Positions 47,328 to 59,798 of a DNA stretch of 64,000 bases are shown in pieces. Location: contig NC_068910.1 in NCBI RefSeq assembly GCF_023091745.1, positions 90,152,170 to 90,216,169 of the forward strand, read 5' to 3'. The notes below the pieces were generated by a model. That model searched no databases. It saw nothing but the letters and a program-made list of their open reading frames with translations, and was not told the DNA's origin. Every line of letters starts with the position of its first letter. Position 1 is the stretch's first letter. The DNA comes from Budorcas taxicolor. Lineage: Eukaryota > Chordata > Mammalia > Artiodactyla > Bovidae. The position numbers and the translations under genes are program-made.

Positions 47328-48227
47328 TAGGAAAAGGAGTACGTCAAGGCTGTATATTGTCACCTCATTTATTTAACTTCTATGCAGAGTACATCATGAG
47401 AAATGCTGGGCTGGGAAAAGCACAAGCTGGAATCAAGATTGCCAGGAGAAATATCAGATATGCAGATGACACCACCCTTATGGCAGAAAGTGAAGAGGAA
47501 CTCAAAAGCCTCTTGATGAAAGTGAAAGAAGGGAGTGAAAAAGTTGGCTTAAAATCTCAACATTCAGAAAACTAAGATCATGGCATCTGGTCCCATTACT
47601 TCATGTGAAATAGATGGAGAAACAGTGGAAACAGTGTCAGACTTTAATTTTGGGGGCTCCAAAATCACTGCAGATTGCAGCCATGAAAGTAAAGACGCTT
47701 ACTCCTTGGAAGGAAATTTATGACCAACCTAGATAGCATATTGAAAAGCAGAGACATTACTTTGCCAACAAAGGTCCTTCTAGTCAAGGCTATGGTTTTT
47801 CCAGTGGTCATGTATGGATGTAAGAGTTGGACTGTGAAGAAAGCTGAGTGCCAAAGAATTGATGCTTTTGAACTGTGGTGTTGGAGAAGACTCTTGAGAG
47901 TCCCTTGGACTGCAAGGATATCCAACCAGTCCATTCTAAGGGAGATCAGTCCTGGGTTTTCTTTGGAAGGAGTGATGCTAAAGCTGAAGCTCCAATACTT
48001 TGGCAACCTCATGCGAAGAGTTGACTCATTGGAAAAGACTCTGATGCTGGGAGGGATTGGGGGCAGGAGGAGAAAGGGACAACAGAGGATGAGATGGATG
48101 GATAGCATCACCGACTCGATGGATATGAGTTTGAGTGAACTCCGGGAGTTGGTGATGGACAGGGAAGCCTGGCGTGCTGTGATTCATGGGGTCACAAAGA
48201 GCTGGACACAACTGAGTGACTGAACTG
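47328..48227 (+). mobile_element. 5'-truncated BovB with 8-bp TSD
   Basis: Starts at the GKGVRQGC-encoding region and runs to the 3' terminus. aatgtaaa flanks it (47320-47327 and 48228-48235). The frame keeps YADD (in 47357-47575), shifts at about 47550-47560 because of an extra base, and is open again over 47720-48223 (167 codons, C-terminal domain). It is not an autonomous element. Confidence 0.93.
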
Positions 48228-48235
48228 AATGTAAA

Positions 48236-49658
48236 CAATTTGAAATTTTCAAATTCAAATATTCATATGAAAACAATTTGCAATATTATCTACTTTATGC
48301 TTTTAACTCAAATCACTTTGGAGGTTCATCTTCATATTTAACTTCTGGGCTCACTTCATTCTGGTTTTACTTCTGCATTCATTTCTTTACATTCTACTTA
48401 TTTTACCAAAATTCTATATGTCAAACCTAGACTTTTCTTGCTAATTTTATTCCTGACTCTCTCTGAAACTTTGGGAGACTCCAAAATCACTTAGATTTGC
48501 CATTTGAAATGAGGATTTCATAGTCTCTCACAAATTCTTTTTTATATTTTGAGGAGTATCTCCTCAAAATACTTATACCAATTTTTGGATACCTAAATAC
48601 TCACCATGTTTATATTTTCTTTACTAAAAAAGAAATAGCAGAATACATTAACTTTCTAAATCAATAGTACTATTTTCAATTTTCTTGAAGTGGAAATTAA
48701 ACATCTACTGTTATGGAACCTCAGAATACTCTATTTTCACAACTTTCAGAAGCTTGGAATACTCATAAATACAGTACATGCCAAACACATATTTCTTTTA
48801 ACTATGAGGTGCTGTTTGGCTTTGTACTGCCTGGTAACATGTTTCCATTTTAATGATGTTTGAATTTAGCATAGCAGTTGGATTCCCTTTCAAATCTGCT
48901 GCATTGAAATTCCACCTGCTTATCCACATCTCTTACTAAAAATTGAAATCTTAATGATCATGGTGAGGGAAAAATAATTAAGAATTTCCTAAAATGTTCT
49001 TTTTGGTACTTATATTTATATCACCCACGTGTTACACTGACACATGTTTTGCATTTCAAACCAGAAACCCTGGCTTATATACACTTCCACACACTTATAG
49101 CCTTAATTAAGACAGAAAGCATTTGCTTTTTACATAACAATTAAGGCACAGAAACAATTAAGGTTTTTGCTAAATAACTTCCTGCACTATATTACAGTTT
49201 ATCTTTTTTTTTTTTTTTTTTTTTGTGAGGAGGAGCTATTATTTCTGCTCTAAGCTCTTGATCTCCCCAGGGAGCAGAAATGAGTGTCTGTTGTGTAACA
49301 GAGCTGGGAGGGAAGTCCCAGGAAATGAGAATGTGGAGAGAAGGAGAATGGGAAACCAACTCTTGGAAATGCAGAGGCGCTTTCATGAAGAAAGTTCTGC
49401 ACCATTATCAGTTACAAGTATTCCACAAGGTATCCAGAGCTCATTCAGTTGCTTAGAACTTAGTGCCTTCAGGCTGTATGAAATGGGGGAAAATGATGAG
49501 CCAGGTAAGGAAAATGTGCAGAATTTGAGAGAGTGAGATAAGAAATGGAGAAGGGAGGAAAGAATGAGAAAAGAGGGGAAAGGGGAGAAAGAATGAATGA
49601 CAGATAATGAGAATTCATGGCTGCATCTCACTGTGGACAACTAGGAAAATTGGTCACT
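48236..49658. other. Anonymous AT-rich sequence
   Basis: A T21 run lies at 49204-49224 and a purine-rich stretch at 49520-49600. A 103-codon frame (49225-49536, plus) resembles nothing known and may be chance in purine-rich DNA. Confidence 0.45.
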
Positions 49659-52600
49659 GCAGACACACTGAAACCATACTCACAGAAAACTAGTCAATTT
49701 AATCACACTAGGACCACAGCCTTGTCTAACTTAATGAAACCAAGCCATGCCTGCAGGGAAACCCAAGATGGGTGGGTCATGGTGGAGAGGTCTGACAGAA
49801 TGTGGTCCATTGGAGAAGGGAATGGCAAGCCACTTCAGTATTCTTGCCTTGAGAACCCCATGAACAGTATGAAAAGGCAAAATGATAGGATACCGAAAGA
49901 GGAACTCCCCAGGTCATTAGGTGCCCAATATGCTACTGGAGATCAGTGGAAAAATAACTCCAGAAAGAATGAAGGGATGGAGCCAAAGCAAAAACAATAC
50001 CCAGTTGTAGATGTGACTGGTAATAGAAGCAAGATCCGATACTGTAAAGAGCAATATAGCATAGGAACCTGGAATGTCAGGTCCATGAATCAAGGCAAAT
50101 TGGAAGTGGTCAAAAAAGAGCTGGCAAGGGTGAATGTCGACATTCTAGGAATCAGGGAACTAAAATGGACTGGAATGGGTGAATTTAACTCAGATGACCA
50201 TTATATCTACTACTGTGGCAGGAATCCCTCAGAAGAAATGGAGTAGCCATCATGGTCAACAAAAGAGTCCAAAATGCAGTACTTGGATGCAATCTCAAAA
50301 ACGACAGAATGATCTCTGTTCATCTCCAAGGCAAACCATTCAATATCAGAGTTATCCAAGTCTATGCCCAAACCAGTAACGCTGAAGAAACTGAAGTTGA
50401 ACGGTTTTATGAAGACCTATAAGACCTTTCAGAACTAACACCCAAAAAAGATGTCCTTTTCATTATAGGGGACAGGAATGCAAAAGTAGGAAGTCAAGAA
50501 ACACCTGGAGTAACAGGCAAATTTGGCCTTGGAATGTGGAATGAAGCAGGGCAAAGACCAATAGAGTTTTGCCAAAAAAATGCACTGGTCATAGCAAACA
50601 CCCTCTTCCAAAGACACAAGAGAAGACTCTACACATGGACATCACCAGATGGTCAACCCTGAAATCAGACTGATTATATTCTTTGCAGCCAAAGATGGAG
50701 AAGCTCTATACAGTCAACAAAACCAAGACCAGGAGCTGACTGTGGCTCAGATGATGAACTCCTTATTACCAAATTCAGACTCAAATTGAAAAAAGTAGGG
50801 AAAACTGCTAGACCATTCAGGTATGACCTAAATCAAATCCCTTATGATTATACAGTGAAAGTGAGAAATAGATTTAAGGGCATAGATCTGATAGATAGAG
50901 TGCCTGATGAACTATGGAAGGTTCGTGACATTGTACAGGAGACAGGGATCAAGATCATCCCCATGGAAAAGAAATGCAAAAAAGCAAAATGGCTGTCTGG
51001 GGAGGCCTTACAAATACCTGAGAAAAGAAGAGAGGTGAAAAGCAAAGGAGACAAGGAAAGATATAAGCATCTGAATGCAGAGTTCCAAAGAATAGCAACA
51101 AGAGATAAGAAAGCCTTCTTCAGTGATCAATGCAAAGAAATAGAGGAAAACAACAGAATGGAAAAGACTAGAGATCCTTTAAAGAAAATTAGAGATACCA
51201 AGGGAACATTTCATGCAAAGATGGGCTCAATAAAGGACAGAAATGGTATGGACCTAACAAAAGCAGAAGATATTAAGAAGAGGTGGCAAGAATACACTGA
51301 AGAACTATACAAAAAAGATATTCATGACCCAGGCAATCATGATAGTGTGATCACTAATTTATAGCCAGACATCTTGGAATGTGAAGTCAAGTGGGCCTTA
51401 GAAAGCATCACTATGAACAAAGCTAGTGGAGGTGATGGAATTCCAGTTGAGCTATTTCAAATCCTGAAAGATGATGCTGTGAAAGTGCTGCACTCAATAT
51501 ACCAACAAATTTGGAAAACTCAGCAGTGGCCACAGGACTGGAAAAGGTCAGTTTTCATTCCAATTCCAAAGAAAGGCAATGCAAAAGAATGCTCAAACTA
51601 CCGCACAATTGCACTCATCTCACTTGCTAGTAAAGTAATGCTCAAAATTCTCCAAGCCAGGCTTCAGCAATATGTGAACCATGAACTTCCTGAATGTCAA
51701 GCTGGTTTTAGAAATGGCAGAGGAACCAGAGATCAAATTGCCAACATCTCCTGGATCATGCAAAAAGCAAGAGAGTTCCAGAAAAACATCTACTTCTGCT
51801 TTATTGACTATGCCAAAGCCTTAGACTGTGTGGATTCCAATAAACAGTGGAAAATTCTGAAAGAGATGGGAATACCAGACCACCTGACCTGCCTCTTGAG
51901 AAATCTGTATGCAGGTCAGGAAGCAACAGTTAGAACTGGACATGGAACAACAGATTGGTTCCAAATAGGAAAAGGAGTACGTCAAGGCTGTATATTGTCA
52001 CCCTGCTTATTTAACTGTATATGCATCATGAGAAACGCTGGACTGGAAGAAACACAAGCTGGGATCAAGATTGCCTGGAGAAATATCAATAACCTCAGAT
52101 ATGCAGATGACACCACCCTTATGGCAGAAAGTGAAGAGGAACTAAAAAGCCTCTTGATGAAAGTGAAAGAGGAGAGTGAAAAAATTTGGCTTAAAGCTCA
52201 ACATTCAGAAAACAAAGATCATGGCATCTGGTCCCATCACTTCATGGGAAATAGATGGAGAAACAGTGGAGACAGTGCCAGACTTTATCTTTTTGGGCTC
52301 CAAAATCACTGCAGATGGTGACTGCAGCCATGAAATTCAAAGATGCTTACTCCTTGGAAGAAAAGTTATGACCAACCTAGATAGTATATTCAAAAGCAGA
52401 GACATTTTTTTTGCCATCTAAGGTCCATCTAGTCAAGGCTATGGTTTTTCCAGTAGTCATGTATGGATGTGAGAGTTGGATTGTGAAGAAGGCTGAGCAC
52501 CGAAGAATTGATGCTTTTGAACTGTGGTGTTGGAGAAGACTCTTGAGAGTCCCCTGGACTGCAAGGAGATCCAACCAGTCCATTCTGAAGGAGATCAGCC

Positions 52601-52880
52601 CTGGGTGTTCTTTGGAAGGACTGATGCTAAAGCTGAAACTAGTACTTAGGCCACCTCATGCGAAGAGTTGACTCATTGGAAAAGACTCTGATGCTGGCAG
52701 AGATTGGGGGCAGGAGGAGAAGTGGACGACCGAGGATGAGATGGCTCGATGGCATCACTGACTCGATGGATGTGAGTCTGAGTGAACTCCGGGAGATGGT
52801 GATGGACAAGGAGGCCTGGCGTTCTGCGATTCATGGGGTCGCAAAGAGTTGGACACGACTGAGAGACTGAACTGAACTGA
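49659..52880 (+). mobile_element. Near-complete BovB LINE, coding frame broken
   Basis: The longest contiguous BovB here: 3.2 kb from the end of the 5' UTR, through endonuclease and RT, to the (ctgaa)n terminus. Coding pieces in order: 49617-50246 (endonuclease start), 50786-51364, 51374-52321 (RT), 52176-52421, 52411-52671 and 52658-52870. Breaks include a shift near 50220, TAA near 50420, TGA near 50660, TAG at 51362-51364, a small deletion near 52015, extra bases near 52180 and 52405, and a deletion near 52640. No clear TSD was found. Confidence 0.93.
49872..52870 (+). pseudogene. BovB ORF2 (endonuclease-RT) relic
   Basis: The endonuclease part shows GTWNVRSMNQGK and ELKWTGMG (the ELKW glutamate is a typical AP-endonuclease metal ligand), and later a GDRN in place of the usual GDWN. 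The RT part shows QAGFRNGRGT, FIDYAKALD (L replaces the F of motif A; the Asp is kept), GVRQGCILSP and YADD. The conserved C-terminal DAFELWCWRRLL region follows. At least eight frame breaks make it inactive. The start is the ATG of MKRQNDR, which heads the conserved part of the frame. Confidence 0.8.
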
Positions 52881-52892
52881 TCATCATCTGAA

Positions 52893-52902
52893 TGGTTACC
52901 TT
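52893..52902 (+). repeat. Left TSD of composite BovB
   Basis: tggttacctt, repeated exactly at 57736-57745. It marks 52903-57735 as one insertion locus. Confidence 0.85.
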
Positions 52903-53330
52903 CAATTCAGTTCAGTTCAGTTCCGTTGCTCAGTCATGTCTGACTCTTGGTGACCCCATGGACTGCAGCATGTCAGGCCTCCCTGTCTGTCACCAACTCC
53001 TGTACTATACTCAAGCTAATGTCCATTGAGTCGGTGATGCCATCCAACCATCTCATCCTCTCTCGTCCCCTTCTCCTTCTGCCTTCAATCTTTCCCAGAA
53101 TCAGGGTCTTTTCAAACGAGTCAGGTGGCCAAAGTATTGGAGTTTCAGCTTCAGCATCAGTCCTTCCAATGAACATTCAGGACTGATTTCCTTTAGGATG
53201 GATTGGTTGGATCTCCTTGCAGTCCAAGAGACTTTAAAGAGTCGTCTCCAACACCACAGTTCAAAAGGATCAAATCTTTGGCACTCATCTTTTTTATAGT
53301 CCAGTTCTCACATACATACATGACTACTTC

Positions 53331-53380
53331 CTCAGTAATCAATGCAAAGAAATAGAGGAAAACAACAGAATGGGAAAGCA
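53331..53380 (+). mobile_element. Inverted BovB filler segment
   Basis: About 50 bases ('cttcctcagtaatcaatgc' to 'caacagaatgggaaag') match BovB sense sequence from the linker before RT, while both neighbours are antisense and come from 0.8 kb or more further 3'. Typical of a templated filler or 5'-inversion joint. Confidence 0.8.
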
Positions 53381-53768
53381 GGGTGACACTATACAGACTT
53401 GACGTACTCTTTCCCTTATTTGGAACCAGTCTGTGGTTCCATATCCAGTTCTAAATTTTGCTTCTTGCCACGCATACCGATTTCTCAGGAGGCAGGTCAG
53501 GTATCCAGTATTCCTATCTCTATAAGAATTTACACACTTTACTGTGGTCCACATAGTCAAAGGCTTTGGCATAGTCAATGAAGCAGAAGTGGATGTTTTT
53601 CTGGATGTTTTTCATCAAAAAGTCTTGCTTTTTCAATGATCCAGCAGATGTTGGCAATTTGATCTCTGGTTCCTGTGCTTTTTCTAAATCCAGCTTGAAC
53701 ATCTGGAATTTCACAGTTCACATACTGCTGAAGCCTGGCTTGGAGAATTTTGAGCATTACTTTGCTAG

Positions 53769-56758
53769 ACATAGAACAACAGACTGGTTCCAAATAGGTA
53801 AAGAAGTACGTCAAGGCTGTATACTGTCTCCCTGCTTATTTAACTTATACGCAGAATACATCATGAGAAACTCTGGGCTGGAGGAAGCACAATCTGGAAT
53901 CAAGATTGCTGGGAGAAAGATCAATAACGTCAGCTATGCAGATGACACCACCGTTATTGCAGAAAGTGAAGAAGAACTAAAGAGCCTCTAGATGAAAGTG
54001 AAAGAGGAGAGTGAAAAAGTTGGCTTAAAGCTCAAAAAACTAAGAAAACAAAAAAATTCAGAAAACTAAGATCATGGCATCTGGTCCCATCACTTCATGG
54101 CAAATAGATGGAGAAACAGTGGAAATAGTGGCTGACTTTATTTTTCTGGGCTCCAAAATCAATGCAGATGGTGATTGCAGCTATGAAATTAAAAGACACT
54201 TACTCCTTTAAATTTGCTGGCATATTGAGTGCAGCATTTTCACAGCATCATCTTTCAGGATTTGAAATAGCTCAAATGGAATTACATCACCTCCACTAAC
54301 TTTGTTTGTAGTGATGCTTCCTATGGCCCACTTAACTTCACTATCCAAGATGTCTGGCTCTAGGTGAGTGAGCACACCACCGTGATTATCTAGGTCATGA
54401 AGATCTTTTTTGTACAGTTCTTTGTATTCTTGCCACCTCTTCTTAATATCTTCTGCTTCTGTTAGGTCGCTACCATTTCTGTCCTTTATTGAGTGCATCT
54501 TTGCATAAAATGTTCCCTTGGTACCTCTAATTTTCATGAAAAGATCTCTAGTTGTTCCCATTCTATTGTTTCCTCTATTTCTTTGCCTTGATCACTGAGG
54601 AAGGCTTTTTTATCCATCCTTGCTATTCTTTGGAACTCTGCATTCAAATGGGAATATCTTTCCTTTTTTCTTTTGGTTTTCACTTGTCTGCCTTTCACAG
54701 CTATTTGGAAGGCCTCCTCAGACAGCCATTTTGCTTTTTTGCATTCCTTTTTCTTGGGGATGGTCTTGAATCCTGTCTCCTGTAAAATGTCACGAACCTC
54801 TGTCCATAGTTCATCAGGCACTCTATCAGACCTAGTCCCTTAAGTCTACTTATCACTTCCACTGTATAGTCATAGGGATTTGATTTAGGTCATACCTGAA
54901 TGTCGTAGTGGTTTTCCCAACTTTCTTCAATTTCAGTCTGAATTTGGCAATAAGGAGTTCATGATCTGAGCTACGGTCAGCTCTTGGCCTTGTTTTTGCT
55001 GACTGTATAGAGCTTCCCCATCTTTTTGGCAGCAAAGAATATGATCAATCTGATTTCTGTATTAACCATCTGATGATGTCCATGTGTAGAGTCTTCTCTT
55101 GTGTCTTTGGAAGAGGATTTTGCTATGCCCAGTGCATTGCCTTGGCAAAACTCTATTAGTCTTTGCCCTGCTTCATTCTGTACTCCAAGGCCAAATTTGT
55201 CTGTTACTCCAGGTGTTTCTTGACTTCCTCCTTTTCCATTCCAGTGCCCTATAATGAAAAGGACAAATTTTGGGGTGTTAGCTCTAGAAAGTCTTGTAGG
55301 TCTTCACAAAAGTGTTCAACTTCAGCTTCTTTAGCATTACTGGTCGGGGCATAGACTTGGATTACTGTGATATTGAATGGTTTGCCTTGGAAAAATTTGG
55401 AAAACTCAGCAAATTTGGAAAACTCAGCAGTGGCTGCAGGACTGAAAAAGGCCAGTTTTCATTCCAATCCAAAAGAAAGGTAATGCAAAGAATGCTCAAA
55501 CTACCACACAATTGCACTTATCTCACATGCTAGTAAAGTAATGCTCAAAATTCTCCAAGCCAGACTTCAGCAATACATGACCATGAACTTCCAGACATTC
55601 AAGCTGGTTTTAGAAAAGGCAGAGGAGACAGAGATCAAATTGCCAACATCTGCTGGATCATTCAAAAAGCAACAGACTTCCAGAAAAACATCTACTTCTG
55701 CTTTATTGACTATGCCAAAGCCTTTGACTGTGTGGATCACAATAAACGGTGGAAAATTCTAAAAGAAATGGGAATACCAGACCACCTGACCTGCCTCCTG
55801 AGAAATCTGTATGCAGGTCAGGAAGCAACAGTTAGGACTGCACATGAAACAACAGACTGGTTCCAAATAGGAAAAAGAGTATGTAAAGACTATATATTGT
55901 CACCCTACTTATTTAACTTCTATGCAGAGTATATCGTGGGTAACTCTGATTGACAGGAGAAATATCAATAACCTCAAATATGCAGATGACATCACCCTTA
56001 TTGTAGAAAGTGTAGAAGAACTAAAGAGCCTCTTGATGAAAGTGAAAGAGGAGAGTGAAAAAGTTGGCTTAAAGCTCAACATTCAGCAAATGAAGATCAT
56101 GGAATCTGGTCCCATCACTTCATGGAAAATAGATGTTCGAAACCATGGAAACAGTGGCTGATTTTATTTTTCTGGGTTCACAAATCACTGTAGATGGTGA
56201 TTGAAACCATGAAATTAAAAGATGCTTACTCCTTGGAAGGAAAGTTATGACCAACCTAGACAGCATATTCAAAAGCAGAGACATTACTTTGCCAACAAAT
56301 ATCTGTCTAGTCAAGGCTATGGTTTTTCCAGTGGTCATGTATGAATGTGAGAGTTGGTTTATAAAGAAAGCTGAACGCAGAAGAATTGATACCTTTGAAC
56401 TGTGGTGTTGGAGATGTCTCTTGAGAGTCCATTGGACTGCAAGGAGATCCAACCAGTCCATCCTAAAGATCAGTCCTGGGTGTTCATTGGAAGAACTGAT
56501 GTAGAAGCTGAAACTCCAATACTTTGGCCACCTGATGCAAAGAGCTGACTCATTGGAAAAGACCCTAATGCTGGGAAAGATTGAGGGCAGGAGGAGAAGG
56601 GGATGACAGAGGATGAGATGGTTGGATAGCATCACTGACTCAATGGACATGGGTTTGGGTGGACTCTGAAGTTGGTGATGAGCAGGGAGGCCTGTCGTGC
56701 TGTGGTTCATGGGGTTGCAAAGAGTCGTACACGACTGTGCTACTGAACTGAACTGAAC
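53769..56758 (+). mobile_element. Nested BovB with inverted central segment, 7-bp TSD
   Basis: Flanked by ttgctag (53762-53768 and 56759-56765), where one copy is expected in the host BovB. Three blocks: sense 53769-54208 (TTDWFQIG region to the LLLG region), antisense 54209-55392 (endonuclease to before RT), sense 55393-56758 (RT to the 3' terminus). The end of the antisense block at 54209 and the start of the last sense block at 55393 are adjacent points on BovB (both in the aaattt motif). That is the mark of twin priming. An 18-bp tandem duplication (55393-55410, 55411-55428) sits on the joint. All coding frames are broken. Confidence 0.82.
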
Positions 56759-57745
56759 TTGCTAGCATGTGAGATGAGTGCAATTGTGCAGTAGTTTGAG
56801 CATTTTTTGGCATTGCCTTTCTTTGGGATTGGAATGTAAACTGACCTTTTCCAGTCCCGTGGCCACTGCCGAGTTTTCCACATTTGCTGGCATATTGAAT
56901 GCAGCACTTTCTCAGCATGATCTTTTAGGATTTGAAAGAGCTCAACTGGAATTCCATCTCCTCAGCTAGCTTGTTCGTAGTGATGCTTCCTAAGGCCCAC
57001 TTGACTTCACATTCCAGGATGTCTGGCTCTAGGTAGGTGAGCACATCATCGTGATTATATTGGTCATGAAGATCTTTTCTGTATAGTTCTTCTGTGTATT
57101 CTTGCCACCTCTCTTAGCATCTTCTGCTTCTGTTAGGTCCATACCATTTTTGTCCTTTATTGTGTCCATCTTTGCATGAAATGTTCTCTTGGTATCTCTA
57201 GTTTTCTTGAAGAGATCTCTAGTCTTTCGCATTCTATTGTTTTCCTCTATTTCTTTGCAATGATCGCCGAGGAAGGCTTTCTTATTTCTCCTTGCTATTG
57301 TTTAGAACTCTGCATTCAAATGAGTATATTTTTCCTTTTTCCTTTGCCTTTAGCTTCTCTTCTTTGCACAGCTATTTGTAAGGCCTCCTCAGACAGCCGT
57401 TTTCCTTTTTGCATTTCTTTTCCTTGGGGATGGTCTTGATCCCTGCCTCCTCTACATTGTCCTGAACCTTTGTTCATCATTCTCCAGGCACTCTGTGTAT
57501 CAAATCTAATCCCTTGAATCTATTTGTCACTTCCACTGTATAATTGTAAGGGATTTGATTTAGGTCATACCTGAATGTTCTAGTTGTTTTCCCTACTTTC
57601 TTCAATGTAAGTCTGAATTTGGCAATGAGCAGTTCATGATCTGAGCCACAGTCAGCTCCTGGTCTTGTTTTTGCTGACTGTATAGGGCTTCTCCATCTTT
57701 GGCTGCAGAGAATGTAATCAATCTGATTTTGGTATTGGTTACCTT

Positions 57746-59561
57746 ATAACAATCTTAACAGAGATTTTAGATTCTATATGACTGATCTGAATATACTGTT
57801 GCCAGACTGGTTAACTCTCTGGATTAGACTGAATATTTCAGAAGTTTCATATATCAGTCATCCATCCAGGTATATGTTAAGGTCATGATTTACTTATTTT
57901 AGGAATAATGGAATATTTTCACTTGTTTTATAGAACCATAGTTAAGTTTATTAACGGAAATAAGCATATATTTTATGATTATATATATAGATGCATATAT
58001 ATACACACACATGTACATAGAGACACACTCATGCTTATGAAGGTCTCTGAAAGAGCAAAGCCATATGCATGCAAAACTTGTTCCCCTTTAGAGTCAGCTA
58101 CATTAAAATAATATTGACAAATATTCTGATACTTGGATTTTCATTTACACAATTTTTATAGAAAAGTCTTTGAAGTTAATATTTGCTCTCTTCTTATCTA
58201 AAACAGACTGTTTTGACAAAAGTCTGTCTGCCCTCCTTCATTAATATCCAAATCAGTGAGGGAAAAGGCTGACTGATATATATGAAACAATTTTGAACAT
58301 ATTTTAAGGTTTCAAAACTAAAATAGTTTCTTAATTTTTAAAATTATGCTTTATGGAGAAAATAAAGGATTAAAATCAAAAGATAAGACTGACTTTGATC
58401 TTCAAAGCCAAGCCATGTGCTTGCTGCATTAACGCTTGCAGGAAACCGTGTGCACCTTCTCAAATCTGCATGGTACATAGCTAGCCCTTACTAGCCTTGC
58501 AGACTGCTATTTATAACACACATCAGGCTTCTGGATAAACTGATTGACTGGAGTTAAAATGCGTGTTTCTCATGTTGAGGGCTCACATAGGTGGATCAAT
58601 GAATATTAGAAAATATGGTAAAATGTGAAAATCAAAACTGGAAAAGAGAGCATTGTTTTTATTAGGTGTGTTTATACTGTTTGTATGACAGACCCTCACA
58701 TACACACATTCTTCAGACACATGCACACATGGTTATAATCCCAATATCTCCAACTCAGTTTGCTCTTCAAATATGAGATTTTCCTAACATACCCTGATAG
58801 ATCTGTTCATCTAATTTAATTCTGTATTGATATCTAGGACTCATTTCTTCAACAGTCAAATACTCAATGCAAGCTGTTTGAGCAAAATAGAAAAGTAGTT
58901 TTGACTCAGGTAATTGGGAAAGTCAGGAGTGAAGCCAGCATACACAATATCTGAAACTACTGATTTGATACGTATCAGGAGTGTCTCTCACATTTTCACA
59001 CCTTTGATTTTTCTCTCCATATGGTTGTGGTCTTTCCTGCTGCTGATGGGGTAGATAATGGCTTGGGAGGCTGATTACTCGCACACCATGCCTTTTCCTC
59101 CCCTCTCTCCCTCTGCCCCTGGCCCCACACAAATCCCTGGTCAGTGTTTTGATTAGACCACCCAGTTCACAAGCATGTGCCTATTTCTGAACCAGTCAGT
59201 GCGGCATGAGTGTGCGGTCCTCTGAGCCATGGTACAGACATAGGTGCCTGTAGCAGTAGTAAGAGCACCTCACCTGTAGAAATACAGGAAGTGAGGACGA
59301 TAAAGAGAACATATGAACATTTCTGAAAGCAGCCATCACTTCTCCTTTTATGATACCATACGGTTCTTCAATGTTTGCAGCATGTGATCAGAACAAATTA
59401 CAACTGAATATTAGCTATGAATCACAACCACAATAGCTATGACCACCATCACACACACACACAAACAAGAATTTTTCTTCTTTTGGGACAATTGTGCGAA
59501 GTGTTTTTCACATTCTCTCATGTGACTCTCCTCAAAATATTTTGAAATAGACTATTTCTGC
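57746..59561. other. Anonymous AT-rich sequence
   Basis: Short TA/CA-rich stretch at 57978-58012 and (CA)n at 59450-59463. No gene recognised. Confidence 0.5.
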
Positions 59562-59571
59562 TTTATATATG

Positions 59572-59788
59572 TGTGCGCGCATGCCCAGTCTCTTCACTCA
59601 TATCTGAATCTTTGCAACCCCGTGAACTGTAGCCCAAAAAGCTCCTCTGTCCTTGGGATTTCCCAGGCAAGGATACTGGAGTGGGTTTCCATGACCTTCT
59701 CCAGGGGATCTTCCTGACCCAGGGATCAAATCCATGTCACCTGCATTGCCGGTGGATTCTTTACCACTGAGCCACTGGGGAAGCCTGA
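59572..59788 (-). mobile_element. Bov-tA SINE with TSD
   Basis: Reverse-strand SINE ending 'ctgagccactggggaagcc'. The flanks tttatatatg (59562-59571) and tttatgtatg (59789-59798) differ by one base. Confidence 0.9.
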
Positions 59789-59798
59789 TTTATGTATG

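Larger units (their letters stand above)
52903..57735 (-). mobile_element. Composite BovB: one minus-strand insertion with filler and nested BovB
   Basis: Minus-strand BovB pieces run in order from the 3' end (52903-53330) to the middle of RT (53381-53768) and on to the endonuclease region (56759-57735). They are bracketed by the 10-bp tggttacctt duplication. Between the first two pieces about 0.45 kb of BovB is missing and replaced by a 50-bp plus-strand BovB segment. Between the last two sits a 3-kb plus-oriented BovB insertion. The layout was read from orientation changes and TSDs. Confidence 0.88.

Noticed and set aside
49225..49536. 103-codon frame in purine-rich DNA after a T21 run
   Set aside because: No similarity; purine-rich sequence is poor in stop codons in some frames.
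37501..57745. CRISPR-like or satellite array suggested by repeated blocks
   Set aside because: Repeats are BovB segments of differing length and orientation without regular spacing.
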